64,000 nt of DNA from DATBAX01 sp963762965 (GCA_963762965.1 CAVXME010000001.1:3038001-3102000); one strand, 5' to 3'; positions 35,053 through 43,896 are shown, counted from the stretch's first letter. Notes: a model not told the origin generated them from the sequence alone. Made by a program: numbers and translations.

Positions 35053-35919
35053 TCAATATAAGTGAAAATTGACCTCGACTGCGATCTGCACTGCGACGGG
35101 CTGGCCATCTTTCATAGCGGGTTCGAATTTCCATTTGCTTACGGCCATAATAGCGCTCTCGTCCAAGTCAGGACTGAGGCTCTTTTGTACCGTAACGCCA
35201 CGAGTCGTGCCTTCCGCGGTGACAATGATCTGAAGTATGACCACCCCTTGCAGCTTCTTCTTGCGGGCTTTATCGGTATATGCCGGCTCGGGGCCATAAA
35301 TCATTTTTGGAATGGAAACTCCGTGACCCGTTCGGTAGACGCCGGGTTCTACTTCCACAGGCTGGCAACAGTCTGCCGTGCCCTCAGCATTGGCGGAATT
35401 GTCTGACCTGCCATGCAATCCGCCGCCTTGCAAGATCATGTGATTAGTATGGGTACGAAAGTGGACCCGCAATTCGAGATGCTGCTCCGGGAAGTCGTCT
35501 GGCAGAGCCGAAAGGGGGGATGAATTCGTGACCGCGTCCTGCGCTGCCTGGTTAAGCGCTGCATTGCCACTTGCCTCTGCCAGTTTCAACCCGCTCACGG
35601 TTCCGTCCCTTTGGATGGAAAACTCGACCGCAACTTGGGTAGGCTCTGTGACCTCAAAGCCTGGCGAACCCACGGTGAGGGCACGCCAATTTTGCATGGT
35701 CGCGCGCAGCACTCCACGAATATAGGGATCAAAATCAACGCCCTTGGTATCGCTCAGAATTTCCACAATCCGCCGCGCCCGCATTGCGGGGCTTTGCTCC
35801 GGGGAGAGTCGGGTTGAGTCGTCCGTACGGCCAGGCAGTGTGTCGGGCGCGGTCTGCGCCAGCAGAATCGTGCTGCTGAGAAGAATAGTTATGGGTAAGA
35901 TTCGAAGAGCGATCCTCAC
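35053..35919 (-). CDS. Secreted protein with two TonB C-terminal-type domains
   Basis: A 288-residue protein with a signal peptide (cleavage near ILLAQTAPD). A first TonB/TolA-like domain (about residues 90-155, TQVAVEFSIQRDGTVSGLKLAEASGN) and a canonical TonB_C domain at the C-terminus (PAYTDKARKKKLQGVVILQ, SKWKFEPAMKDGQPV) are visible. There is no membrane anchor with a Pro-rich spacer, so it cannot be a standard energy-transducing TonB. It begins with a GTG after a GGGGG run. The DAHP synthase gene is 14 bp upstream on the same strand. Confidence 0.75.
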   Translation of the reverse strand: MRIALRILPITILLSSTILLAQTAPDTLPGRTDDSTRLSPEQSPAMRARRIVEILSDTKGVDFDPYIRGVLRATMQNWRALTVGSPGFEVTEPTQVAVEFSIQRDGTVSGLKLAEASGNAALNQAAQDAVTNSSPLSALPDDFPEQHLELRVHFRTHTNHMILQGGGLHGRSDNSANAEGTADCCQPVEVEPGVYRTGHGVSIPKMIYGPEPAYTDKARKKKLQGVVILQIIVTAEGTTRGVTVQKSLSPDLDESAIMAVSKWKFEPAMKDGQPVAVQIAVEVNFHLY

Positions 35920-35933
35920 GGCGTACCCCCAAA

Positions 35934-37028
35934 CTACGATCTTAGATGCGAAGGCGGGCGAACTTGGGTTGTACCGATGACTGGCTGCGGAACGTGCGCA
36001 CCGATCGCCGGCACCGTCCTTCCCAGGATCGGCGCAATCAGCCGGACTTGTGTCATCAATTCATCGAACTGGTCCGGATAAAGGGACTGGATGCCGTCAG
36101 AAAGCGCTTTGTCAGGGTCATGATGAACCTCGACGATCAATCCGTCCGCGCCCACCGCTACGGCTGCCCGCGACAACGGCGTGACTTTGTTCCGCTTTCC
36201 CGTCCCGTGACTGGGATCGACCAGAATCGGCAGATGGCTGAGCCGCTGGACCGCGGGAACGATACTCAGATCGAGCGTGTTGCGGGTGTGGTCGGCGAAA
36301 GTGCGCACGCCGCGTTCACACAAGGCCACATTGTAATTGCCTTCACTCATCACATACTCGGCCGCCATGAGGAACTCTTCGAGCGTTGCCGACATACCGC
36401 GCTTTAGGAGCACGGGCTTGCGGGCCCGTCCGGCGCGCTTCAGGAGAGAGAAATTCTGCATATTGCGGGCGCCGATCTGGATCACGTCCGCATATTCTTC
36501 GACTAGCTCCAAGGACTCGTTGTCAATGGCCTCAGTCACTATCTTCATGCCAAATTTGTCGCGGATTTCGGCCATGATCTGTAGGCCTTTTTCCTCCATG
36601 CCCTGAAACGAATAGGGAGAAGTACGCGGCTTGTAAGCCCCGCCGCGAAAGAATTGCGCGCCCGCTTGATGCACCCGTTCGGCGACGGCAAAAGCTTGTT
36701 CGCGGCTCTCAATGGCGCAGGGTCCAGCGATGATGGCCAGCCCGGGGCCACCAAGGGTCGCATCCGTGCCGGCAAACCGAATGACGGTGTTTTCCTGCTT
36801 CACATCGCGGCTAACCAGCTTATAAGGCTTGGTAACGCGGATGACTTCCTGCACGCCAGACAGTTCATCCAAGGTTCCCGGTTCGACCTCACCCTTATTG
36901 CCGGTAATGCCAATGGCGGTGCGCTCCGCGCCAGGAATGGAATGCGCACGATACCCCAGGGACTCAATCTTCTGGCAAACGGCTCGCACCTGCTCGGCCG
37001 TGGCGTTTGCCTGCATGACAACCAGCAT
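35934..37028 (-). CDS. aroF: 3-deoxy-7-phosphoheptulonate (DAHP) synthase, class I-beta
   Basis: A 364-residue enzyme condensing phosphoenolpyruvate with erythrose 4-phosphate, the entry step of aromatic amino acid synthesis. An N-terminal ferredoxin-like regulatory domain (residues 1-70) precedes a TIM barrel with IIAGPCAIESREQ, FFRGGAYKPRTSPYSFQG, VLLKRGMSATLEEFL and LVDPSHGTGKRNKV, the latter containing metal/substrate ligands. The domain order is that of the Thermotoga/Bacillus type with ACT-like regulation. The gene is monocistronic or joined with the TonB-like gene 14 bp downstream. Confidence 0.93.
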   Translation of the reverse strand: MLVVMQANATAEQVRAVCQKIESLGYRAHSIPGAERTAIGITGNKGEVEPGTLDELSGVQEVIRVTKPYKLVSRDVKQENTVIRFAGTDATLGGPGLAIIAGPCAIESREQAFAVAERVHQAGAQFFRGGAYKPRTSPYSFQGMEEKGLQIMAEIRDKFGMKIVTEAIDNESLELVEEYADVIQIGARNMQNFSLLKRAGRARKPVLLKRGMSATLEEFLMAAEYVMSEGNYNVALCERGVRTFADHTRNTLDLSIVPAVQRLSHLPILVDPSHGTGKRNKVTPLSRAAVAVGADGLIVEVHHDPDKALSDGIQSLYPDQFDELMTQVRLIAPILGRTVPAIGAHVPQPVIGTTQVRPPSHLRS

Positions 37029-37152
37029 GGATCCACCTCGAAACCATTAAGTTTATCGTTAGTCGGGGGTGGGGGCAAACCGGGGTCATGCCGCGAGGAA
37101 GGCCTGCTCGCTGGCCCGTGGAAGAGCTTGAAGAACTCGTTTTCGCGGAGTC

Positions 37153-39348
37153 TTACTTGGCGGCCACGACGCTGGCAGTGCCAGGTTTGGTCATCCACTT
37201 TCGCAGAAGGAAATACTCGTTCACTGGCCGGTCGTCCTGCATGGCGGGGGCTGCTGGGTCTCCCGCGATCATTCGATCCACAGTGGATTCACGTTGCAGA
37301 AGGTAGGTAAACTCCTCTACTGGCGTCGGTTCGTATCTCCATTCCATCATGTCCTGCACCGCGGCTGGGGGCATGTGTTGCAACAGCTGCTCGCCGGTGA
37401 AGTTCGGGATGGGATGGCTACTGGCCAGAAAATGAAAACCCCAGTTCGGGCCGTATTGGAACACGCGCACGTACGGGAAAGACTCATTCAAAGCTCGGGC
37501 CACAGCGGCCCGAACGGCCATATCGCCGGTAGGCAACCACTGCTGCAAAATGCCGTCTGACCGCAGACGCTGCTTGATGATCGTATAAAACTCCTTCGAA
37601 TACAGCATGCTCGACCCCGCTGCCTGCACCGGTGGAGGCGGGTCAATGGTGATGACATCAAATTGCTCGGTTGACCGTTCCAGATAACGGCGTCCGTCGT
37701 CAATCACTACATGGGATAACGGCGATTGCAGCATCTGCGGGCCATCAGGATGGTAATAACCGAACATACGAGGAACGCTGGGCACCAATTCGACCGCAGT
37801 GCTGGGAATGCCCCACGAGAGCAGGGAACGATAGGTCGTGCCCATGCCAAAACACACGGTCAAGGCATTTTTCGGGGGATGGTCCAGAAAAGCCAGCGGC
37901 AGATGCGCCATCATCTTGGTGATGGGCGTCAGAGAAGTAATGCCCACGCCATTGACCAGCAGCCGTTTGTTCATCCCTTCGCCGGTCGCAATGATGGTCG
38001 CAGTGTTGTCGCGGCGGACTTCGCGATGGCCGAACTGGTCTTCGTATCCCTGCGTGAGGAAAAACAATACCACCGCCGCCGCCGCCACGAAATAGGAAAC
38101 CGAGCTCTGCCGCAGGGAGTGTTGTCCGGCTCGGTCGCGCTCGGACGACCATCCCGGATAGATGCCAATGATCAGCCACGGCACCGCGAACAAGCAGGAA
38201 ACCCAGCGCTCGCTCATCAACGGCAACAGCAGAAAGCCGGACACAAGTGGTCCCAGAATGCATCCCACCACGTTGACCGCGTAGGCGCTGCCGGCGCGGT
38301 CAGGATCTCCGCCCGACCAGCGGTCCACCAGCATGGGCGTGACGAAGCCCAAAGCTGCGGAAAACGGAATGATCCCCAAGGTCAGCCGCGCCAATGCCGA
38401 AAGCTGGCTGCGTGGATCCACGGCCAGCAATGGCAACAGCGCAAATAGTCCGATCAGCACCCAAAGCAGTTGTCCTTCCTGCTTCTGAGTGCGGCTCCAT
38501 CTTCGGTAGATCTGTGAGCCAATAAAAGTGGATGTCAGATAGAGTCCCAGAATCGAGGCGAATGCGTAAACCATCGTCCCCAGGTAAGGTGTGAATTGCC
38601 GGATCCACACCAACTCCAGTCCCATGCTGGTCAGTCCGGTGGCAAAGAGCAGGATCAAAGTCCGACGGGAGCCTTGCGGCACGACGATCGGCGTAACCGT
38701 GTCGGCAGAAGTTGCCGCCGCAGTCTTGGCGGCGGGAGCCTTCAGCGAAAGAGCAATCGCAGATGCTGCCAAAACCGCGTTCAGCACCGCGCCAATTCTC
38801 AGGGTTCCATGAAAACCGTAGAGTTCGATCAAGACCAAAGGCGCGATGGTTCCAACCGCTGCCCCGATCACATTCGACAGATAGAGGAAGCTAAAGGATT
38901 TCTGCGATTCTCCCTGCAAGTTGTTTCGGATCGCCAGCATCGCCACTGGGATCGTCGCTCCCATGCAAGAGCACCAGGGCACCAGGGTGAGTGCAATCCA
39001 GGCCCCGGAGAACAAATAGTAAGCTCCTGAAGAAGACAGACCGGCGTGCTCCAGAATGGCGCGTCCCCACAACAATTGGTGCGGCACCAGGATCGCTGAA
39101 AGTCCGATCAGCAACTCAAGCCCGGCATAAAGACGCAGCGCCGGAATCCTGAGTTGGTCTCCATATTTCCGGATCAGTCGCCCGCTTCCCCACGACCCCA
39201 ATCCCAGACCCGCCATGAACATGGACAGCACAATCGACACCAGTGCGCTGGTGACTCCGAACTGTGCCATCGATAGCCTGAGCCAAACAATCTCGTAGAG
39301 GATGCTGCACAGTCCCGAGACAAAGAAGAAAAGAAAAAACCAACCCAT
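37153..39348 (-). CDS. Fused MFS transporter/spermidine synthase-like protein
   Basis: A 731-residue membrane protein. The N-terminal 440 residues hold about twelve hydrophobic helices (FFLFFFVSGLCSILYEIVWL at the start). The C-terminal part is a spermidine-synthase-like Rossmann fold (CFGMGTTYRSLLSW, VVIDDGRRYLE, DVITIDPPPPVQAAGSSMLY, EFYTIIKQRL). This fusion is common in Acidobacteriota and other environmental lineages; whether it makes or exports polyamine is not known. AAAGAGG precedes the start. It stands upstream of the DAHP synthase gene with a 124-bp gap. Confidence 0.85.
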   Translation of the reverse strand: MGWFFLFFFVSGLCSILYEIVWLRLSMAQFGVTSALVSIVLSMFMAGLGLGSWGSGRLIRKYGDQLRIPALRLYAGLELLIGLSAILVPHQLLWGRAILEHAGLSSSGAYYLFSGAWIALTLVPWCSCMGATIPVAMLAIRNNLQGESQKSFSFLYLSNVIGAAVGTIAPLVLIELYGFHGTLRIGAVLNAVLAASAIALSLKAPAAKTAAATSADTVTPIVVPQGSRRTLILLFATGLTSMGLELVWIRQFTPYLGTMVYAFASILGLYLTSTFIGSQIYRRWSRTQKQEGQLLWVLIGLFALLPLLAVDPRSQLSALARLTLGIIPFSAALGFVTPMLVDRWSGGDPDRAGSAYAVNVVGCILGPLVSGFLLLPLMSERWVSCLFAVPWLIIGIYPGWSSERDRAGQHSLRQSSVSYFVAAAAVVLFFLTQGYEDQFGHREVRRDNTATIIATGEGMNKRLLVNGVGITSLTPITKMMAHLPLAFLDHPPKNALTVCFGMGTTYRSLLSWGIPSTAVELVPSVPRMFGYYHPDGPQMLQSPLSHVVIDDGRRYLERSTEQFDVITIDPPPPVQAAGSSMLYSKEFYTIIKQRLRSDGILQQWLPTGDMAVRAAVARALNESFPYVRVFQYGPNWGFHFLASSHPIPNFTGEQLLQHMPPAAVQDMMEWRYEPTPVEEFTYLLQRESTVDRMIAGDPAAPAMQDDRPVNEYFLLRKWMTKPGTASVVAAK

Positions 39349-39525
39349 GAAGGCCTCTTTGCGTGGAGAAAACTAGCTCTGGATGATTACACTTCTGCCA
39401 ATGTCGATCAGACCACATAATGCCAAGCACAGCAATATCACAGTAACCTGCCGCGATAACTTCAGTACCTTAGGAGATAACGGCGAAAAATGCGCGGGAC
39501 ATCCATGCCTGGATTAGCAAAAGCC

Positions 39526-39556
39526 CACGTAGGGACAGCCGCCTCGGCTGTCCGGC
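39526..39556. repeat. 31-bp repeat, GTAGGGACAGCC family, copy 1
   Basis: CACGTAGGGACAGCCGCC then TCGGCTGTCCGGC form a palindrome (GGACAGCCG/CGGCTGTCC). An identical 31-bp copy lies at 47294-47324. It is intergenic, upstream of the FAH-family gene. Confidence 0.8.
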
Positions 39557-39605
39557 GGAGCAACGCGATGCCGCTTTCCAGTATGATGAAAAGCTCTTTA
39601 AAAGC

Positions 39606-40433
39606 ATGAAGCTCTATCGCACCACTCACGGGTTCTTCGCGGAGGAGGCAGAAAGATTCTTTTCAGTCGCCGGCCCAACCTGGGATCAGTTAATCGCTCG
39701 CGAAGATCTTAGTGAACACCTCGATCGCCTAATCGAGAAATCAATGCCCGTCAACCCTCCAAGCCCCGCCGGCCTCCTGCCTCCGATTGAGAGTCAGGAA
39801 GTGTGGGCTGCCGGCGTCACCTACTATCGCAGCCGCGATGCCCGCATGGAGGAATCGAAGTCCTCAGGCGGAGGAGATTTCTATGACCGTGTCTATTCGG
39901 CGGATCGCCCGGAGTTGTTTTTCAAGGCAACCCCGCACCGGGTGGTTGGCCCCAATGGCAAAGTTGCCATCCGCGATGACGCTTCCTGGTCGGTGCCTGA
40001 GCCCGAGTTGGTTCTATTCCTTACTCCCGCAGGAAAAATTGCCGGATACACCATCGGCAACGACATGAGTTCCAGAGATATCGAAGGAGAAAACCCGCTG
40101 TATTTGCCGCAGGCAAAAGTCTACGACCGCAGCTGTGCCCTGGGCCCGTGTCTGCTGGTGTCGAAGCAACCCTTGCCTAGCACTACAGAGATCCGCCTGG
40201 AAATCCTCCGGGCCGGCAAAGTCGAGTTTACCGGGATGACCAGCCTTAAAGAACTTAAGCGCGATCCCGTCCAACTCGCCCAATATCTATACCGCAATAA
40301 CAGTTTTCCCAGCGGCAGCTTCCTTTTCACCGGGACGGGCATTGTCCCTCCCGATGCTTTTACTCTGAAGATAAACGATGAAATCCGCATCACCATCCCA
40401 CCCATCGGGACGCTGACAAACTTCGTCGGCTGA
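39606..40433 (+). CDS. Fumarylacetoacetate hydrolase (FAH) family protein
   Basis: A 275-residue protein with the FAH core: VWAAGVTYYRSRDARMEES, SRDIEGENPLYLPQAKVYDRS and the C-terminal FLFTGTGIVPPDAFTL. It shows the metal-binding E-x-E pattern in WSVPEPELVL. Family members cleave C-C bonds in 2-keto acids or hydrate oxo-acid dienes. This version resembles 2-keto-3-deoxy-arabonate/xylonate dehydratase-type proteins more than true FAH, but the substrate is not certain. It is flanked by repeat elements on both sides. Confidence 0.85.
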   Translation: MKLYRTTHGFFAEEAERFFSVAGPTWDQLIAREDLSEHLDRLIEKSMPVNPPSPAGLLPPIESQEVWAAGVTYYRSRDARMEESKSSGGGDFYDRVYSADRPELFFKATPHRVVGPNGKVAIRDDASWSVPEPELVLFLTPAGKIAGYTIGNDMSSRDIEGENPLYLPQAKVYDRSCALGPCLLVSKQPLPSTTEIRLEILRAGKVEFTGMTSLKELKRDPVQLAQYLYRNNSFPSGSFLFTGTGIVPPDAFTLKINDEIRITIPPIGTLTNFVG

Positions 40434-40435
40434 TC

Positions 40436-40473
40436 CGCCGCCGGCAAGATGTGGCAAGCCACGTCTCTACAGC
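40436..40473. repeat. REP-like palindrome, GTAGAGACG family (reverse copy) before RAYT
   Basis: GCCGGCAAGATGTGGCAAGC continuing CACGTCTCTACAGC; the core GTGGCAAGCCAC is palindromic. It is the reverse-oriented partner of the copy at 40499-40533, together forming a convergent pair directly upstream of the RAYT gene. Confidence 0.78.
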
Positions 40474-40498
40474 AGAAATTCCCAAATTGAAACTCTAT

Positions 40499-40533
40499 CG
40501 TAGAGACGTTGCTCGCAACGTCTCTCCCGGCGG
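40499..40533. repeat. REP-like palindrome, GTAGAGACG family (forward copy) before RAYT
   Basis: GTAGAGACGTTGC/GCAACGTCTCT (11-bp arms) followed by CCCGGCGG. It lies about 40 bp upstream of the RAYT start codon. Confidence 0.8.
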
Positions 40534-40573
40534 ACAGTACAGGTCATAATGTCTATTCTGACGGTGGACAGCA

Positions 40574-41125
40574 ATGACGCTCTATCAAAACAAGTACCGT
40601 GTAGAAAGTGCATGGCTTCAGGGTTGGAACTACAGTACGCCGGGTTGGTACTTCGTCACCATGTGTGTGCGCAACCACGCTTGTAGCTTTGGCAAGATTA
40701 CCAACAGCAACATGCAACTCTCCGCTGCCGGCCGCGTTGCAAAATCAGAATTGCTAAAACTGCAAATCCACTATCAAGACATCTCAATCGACAGATTTGT
40801 TGTCATGCCCAATCACGCACATATGATCGTAATGATTGCTGGCGAGCACCGCTTCTCCCCAACACCGCAAATTTCGGCTGACCCCTGCGCGGGCGTTGGC
40901 CTGATTGTTCTTTCCCCGAAGTCCGTTTCTCTTTCCACTATCGTCGGATCCTACAAAGCCGGAGTCACTCGTCTATGCCGCGAAAAAGGCCTCGATTTCG
41001 CCTGGCAACCCAGATTCCACGATCACATCATTCGAACTGATGCATCGCTCAATGCCATTCGGGATTACATCGAGAACAATCCAGCCAACTGGTCCCAAGA
41101 TCAAGAAAACCAAAATCGCCTGTAG
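40574..41125 (+). CDS. REP-associated tyrosine transposase (RAYT, IS200-like Y1 family)
   Basis: A 183-residue protein. The HUH-like signature is VVMPNHAHMIVMI, preceded by GWYFVTMCVRNHACSFGKI, and a C-terminal YIENNPANWSQD carries the Tyr typical of the family. RAYTs nick single-stranded REP DNA. Here, inverted REP-like pairs flank the gene on both sides, and the stop codon TAG belongs to the first downstream palindrome. No inverted-repeat ends of an insertion sequence and no second transposase are seen, so this fits a domesticated RAYT with non-autonomous REPs rather than a mobile IS. Confidence 0.88.
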   Translation: MTLYQNKYRVESAWLQGWNYSTPGWYFVTMCVRNHACSFGKITNSNMQLSAAGRVAKSELLKLQIHYQDISIDRFVVMPNHAHMIVMIAGEHRFSPTPQISADPCAGVGLIVLSPKSVSLSTIVGSYKAGVTRLCREKGLDFAWQPRFHDHIIRTDASLNAIRDYIENNPANWSQDQENQNRL

Positions 41126-41154
41126 AGACGCGGCTCGCCGCGTCTTGCCGGCGC
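41122..41154. repeat. REP-like palindrome starting in the RAYT stop codon
   Basis: GTAGAGACGCGGC/GCCGCGTCTTGCCGGC. The first bases GTAG include the RAYT stop codon TAG (41123-41125). It is forward-oriented, like the copy before the gene. Confidence 0.8.
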
Positions 41155-41195
41155 CACACGGTAGTCGCCTACCCACCACAGGCCGGGCCGCAGTG

Positions 41196-41225
41196 GTGGA
41201 AGACGTGGCAAGCCACGTCTCTACA
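41196..41225. repeat. REP-like palindrome, reverse copy after RAYT
   Basis: GACGTGGCAAGCCACGTCTC followed by TAC, palindrome GACGTGGC/GCCACGTC. It is oriented opposite to the copy at 41122, completing the pair downstream of RAYT, and lies 50 bp before the leuS start. Confidence 0.8.
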
Positions 41226-41276
41226 GCGGAACTCGTTGTAAAATTAAGGATTAAACGGTACCCGAAGATCCCATCT

Positions 41277-43892
41277 ATGCCACAGGAAGAAAACCAATCG
41301 GTCGCCCACAGTCATCGTCCGGATGACCCCAATGAAATTCGTTATGATGCGCAGAGTATTGAAGCCAAGTGGTCTGCGCTCTGGCAGCAGGACGACTCGC
41401 TCTACGCTGCCGAACCCAACTCCACCAAGCCGAAATATTACGTCTTGGAAATGTTGCCGTATCCCTCAGGCGTTCTGCACATGGGGCACGTGCGCAATTA
41501 TGCCATCGGCGACGCACTGGCCCGCTACATGTGGATGAACGGATACAACGTGCTCCATCCCATGGGCTGGGATTCGTTCGGCCTCCCGGCGGAAAACGCC
41601 GCCATCAAGAACAACACGCCTCCACGCGAATGGACGCTCCGCAACATCGCCAACATGAAGCAGCAGATGAAGCGCCTCGGCTTCGCCTATGACTGGGCAC
41701 GAGAGGTCACCACTTGTCTGCCTGACTATTACAGGTGGAACCAGTGGTTCTTCTTGAAGTTCTATGAGCGCGGCCTGGCTTATCGCAAGAAGAGCCGGGT
41801 GAACTGGTGTCCCAAATGCGCGACCGTGCTGGCCAACGAACAGGTGGTGAACGGTCGTTGCTGGCGTCACGAGGACACGGTCGTCGAGCAACGTGAATTG
41901 GAACAATGGTTCTTGCGCATTACTAAATATGCCGATGAGCTCTTGAATGACCTCGACAAGCTCGACCACTGGCCGGAAAAAGTCCGCACCATGCAGCGCA
42001 ACTGGATCGGCCGCAGTGAAGGCACACAGGTTGATTTCAAACTCGACGCGCCAGTTGGTTTGCCTGCTCCTGCGATCACCGTGTTCACCACGCGCGTGGA
42101 TACAATTTATGGCGCGACGTCCATCCAGCTTGCGCCCCAGCATCCGTTGGTTGTTGATTTCATGGCGAACAACGATCTCTTGCGAGGCGAAGTCAATCAG
42201 CTCATTGCCGAGCAGCGCAAAGCCAAAGAAGTCGGCGACATTGGCGCCATCGAAAAACACGGCGTCAACACCGGACGCTTCGCCATCAATCCTTATAACG
42301 GGGAGCGCGTTCCCATCTGGGTGGCCAACTACATTCTCATGGACTACGGCACTGGCGCCATCATGAGTGTGCCCGCGCACGACGAACGCGATTATGAATT
42401 TGCCCAGAAATACAAATTGGAAATCCGGCTGGTCATTCTTCCCCGCGCCACCGACATCGAAGAGACCGTCGCCGAACCCGCACTTCCATTCACCACCATG
42501 GATGGTACGCTGGTGAACTCTGGGCCATTCAGCGGTCTTGACTGCGACCAAGCCATCAAGAAGATGTCCGCGCATGCCGAGCAAAATGGTTTCGGCAAGG
42601 CCACAGTCACTTATCGCTTGAAAGACTGGGGCATTTCCCGCCAGCGTTACTGGGGCACGCCGATTCCCATGCTGTATTGCGACAAGGACGGCATTGTTCC
42701 TGTCCCCGAAAAAGACCTGCCCGTCATTTTGCCGGAGAAGATGGATGTCACACTAACCGGGGGCTCACCTTTGGGCCGGGTGCCAGAGTTTGTGAACACC
42801 ACCTGTCCGAAGTGCGGCGGCCCCGCGCGGCGTGAAACCGATACCATGGACACTTTTGTCGACTCTTCCTGGTATTTCTATCGCTACGCAGACGCCCACA
42901 ACGACAAGGCCCCGTTCGACTCGAAGACCATCGCCTATTGGTTTCCCATCGATCAATACATCGGCGGGGTCGAGCATGCGATTCTTCATCTCATCTATTC
43001 GCGCTTCTGGAGCAAGGTCATGCGCGACATGGGACTCATCCATCACGACGAGCCCATCGCACGTTTGTTCACCCAGGGCATGGTCACCTATCAGGGAGCG
43101 GCCATGTCCAAGAGCCGCGGTAATGTGGTTTCGCCCGATGACATGGTCGCCCGCTTCGGCGCCGACAGCGCGCGCCTCTACATGCTGTTCGCCGGTCCGC
43201 CGGATCGTGACGTTGATTGGCAGGACACCGGGATTGAGGGCATTCACCGTTTTCTGGGACGTGTGTACAGGTTTGTAGCCCGCAACACTCGCCCCGTAGA
43301 GACGCAGCTAGCTGCGTCTTCCCCTGCGTCAGCCATAACGCCGCAGGCGAACACAGCATCAGCTACGTCCCTGCAACCGCAGGCTCGCCAGATTCAACGC
43401 AAGCTGCACCAAACCATTAAGCGCGTGACCGACGATTTTCAGGGACGCTGGCACTTCAACACCTGCATCGCCGCTACCATGGAACTGGTGAACGAACTCT
43501 ACAGTTTGGAAGACAACGCGACTCATAGTGCTTCGGAGTCGATCCCTGCCCCACTTCTTGCCGAGGTCCAGGGCGATCTCGTTCTCCTTCTGGCGCCTTT
43601 CGCTCCCTACCTAGCCCATGAGCTATGGGAAATGTTAGGGGAGAAGGGAAGCCTTCTCCGTGCACCGTGGCCCAAATATGATCCGGCGTTAGCCAAAGAA
43701 GACGAAATTGAAGTGCCGGTACAGATCAACGGAAAACTGCGGGGACTGGTTCGCGTTCCTGCCGATTCGGCGCAGGACGTTCTACAGGCAGCCGCTCTGG
43801 CCGATGAAAAGATCAAAACTTCAATTGCCGGAAAGCAAATTGTCAAAGTGATCGTGGTGCCAGGCAAGCTGGTGAACATCGTCGTGCGCTGA
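41277..43892 (+). CDS. leuS: Leucyl-tRNA synthetase
   Basis: An 871-residue class I synthetase charging tRNA-Leu. The HIGH-type motif is HMGH at 68-71, in PYPSGVLHMGHVRNY. The CP1 editing domain includes TTRVDTIYGATSIQLAP, and the KMSKS-type motif MSKS is at 610-613. The C-terminal anticodon-binding region follows. The ATG at 41277 is used; the frame is open upstream, but that part is RAYT and repeat sequence. Between the catalytic core and the anticodon domain (about residues 673-698) is a low-complexity Ala/Ser/Gln/Pro stretch whose DNA contains a perfect REP-like palindrome. Confidence 0.96.
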   Translation: MPQEENQSVAHSHRPDDPNEIRYDAQSIEAKWSALWQQDDSLYAAEPNSTKPKYYVLEMLPYPSGVLHMGHVRNYAIGDALARYMWMNGYNVLHPMGWDSFGLPAENAAIKNNTPPREWTLRNIANMKQQMKRLGFAYDWAREVTTCLPDYYRWNQWFFLKFYERGLAYRKKSRVNWCPKCATVLANEQVVNGRCWRHEDTVVEQRELEQWFLRITKYADELLNDLDKLDHWPEKVRTMQRNWIGRSEGTQVDFKLDAPVGLPAPAITVFTTRVDTIYGATSIQLAPQHPLVVDFMANNDLLRGEVNQLIAEQRKAKEVGDIGAIEKHGVNTGRFAINPYNGERVPIWVANYILMDYGTGAIMSVPAHDERDYEFAQKYKLEIRLVILPRATDIEETVAEPALPFTTMDGTLVNSGPFSGLDCDQAIKKMSAHAEQNGFGKATVTYRLKDWGISRQRYWGTPIPMLYCDKDGIVPVPEKDLPVILPEKMDVTLTGGSPLGRVPEFVNTTCPKCGGPARRETDTMDTFVDSSWYFYRYADAHNDKAPFDSKTIAYWFPIDQYIGGVEHAILHLIYSRFWSKVMRDMGLIHHDEPIARLFTQGMVTYQGAAMSKSRGNVVSPDDMVARFGADSARLYMLFAGPPDRDVDWQDTGIEGIHRFLGRVYRFVARNTRPVETQLAASSPASAITPQANTASATSLQPQARQIQRKLHQTIKRVTDDFQGRWHFNTCIAATMELVNELYSLEDNATHSASESIPAPLLAEVQGDLVLLLAPFAPYLAHELWEMLGEKGSLLRAPWPKYDPALAKEDEIEVPVQINGKLRGLVRVPADSAQDVLQAAALADEKIKTSIAGKQIVKVIVVPGKLVNIVVR
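43296..43320. repeat. REP-like palindrome inside the leuS reading frame
   Basis: AGACGCAGCTAGCTGCGTCT (43300-43319) is a perfect 20-nt palindrome, preceded by GT (GTAGAGACGC, as in the intergenic family). It is read in frame as V-E-T-Q-L-A-A-S-S within the linker of LeuRS. The following bases up to about 43390 are Ala/Ser/Gln-rich coding sequence. Confidence 0.82.
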
Positions 43893-43896
43893 ACGG

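Noticed and set aside
40574..41125. Complete insertion sequence around the RAYT gene
   Set aside because: No target-site duplication, no IS200/IS605 left and right ends and no tnpB were found; the flanking palindromes also occur without the gene.
41226..41276. T-box or other riboswitch upstream of leuS
   Set aside because: Only 51 bases separate the last palindrome from the start codon; no T-box sequence or specifier hairpin is visible.
41466..42584. A 372-codon open frame antisense to leuS
   Set aside because: It is opposite the conserved catalytic and editing domains of LeuRS, with no motif or ribosome site of its own.
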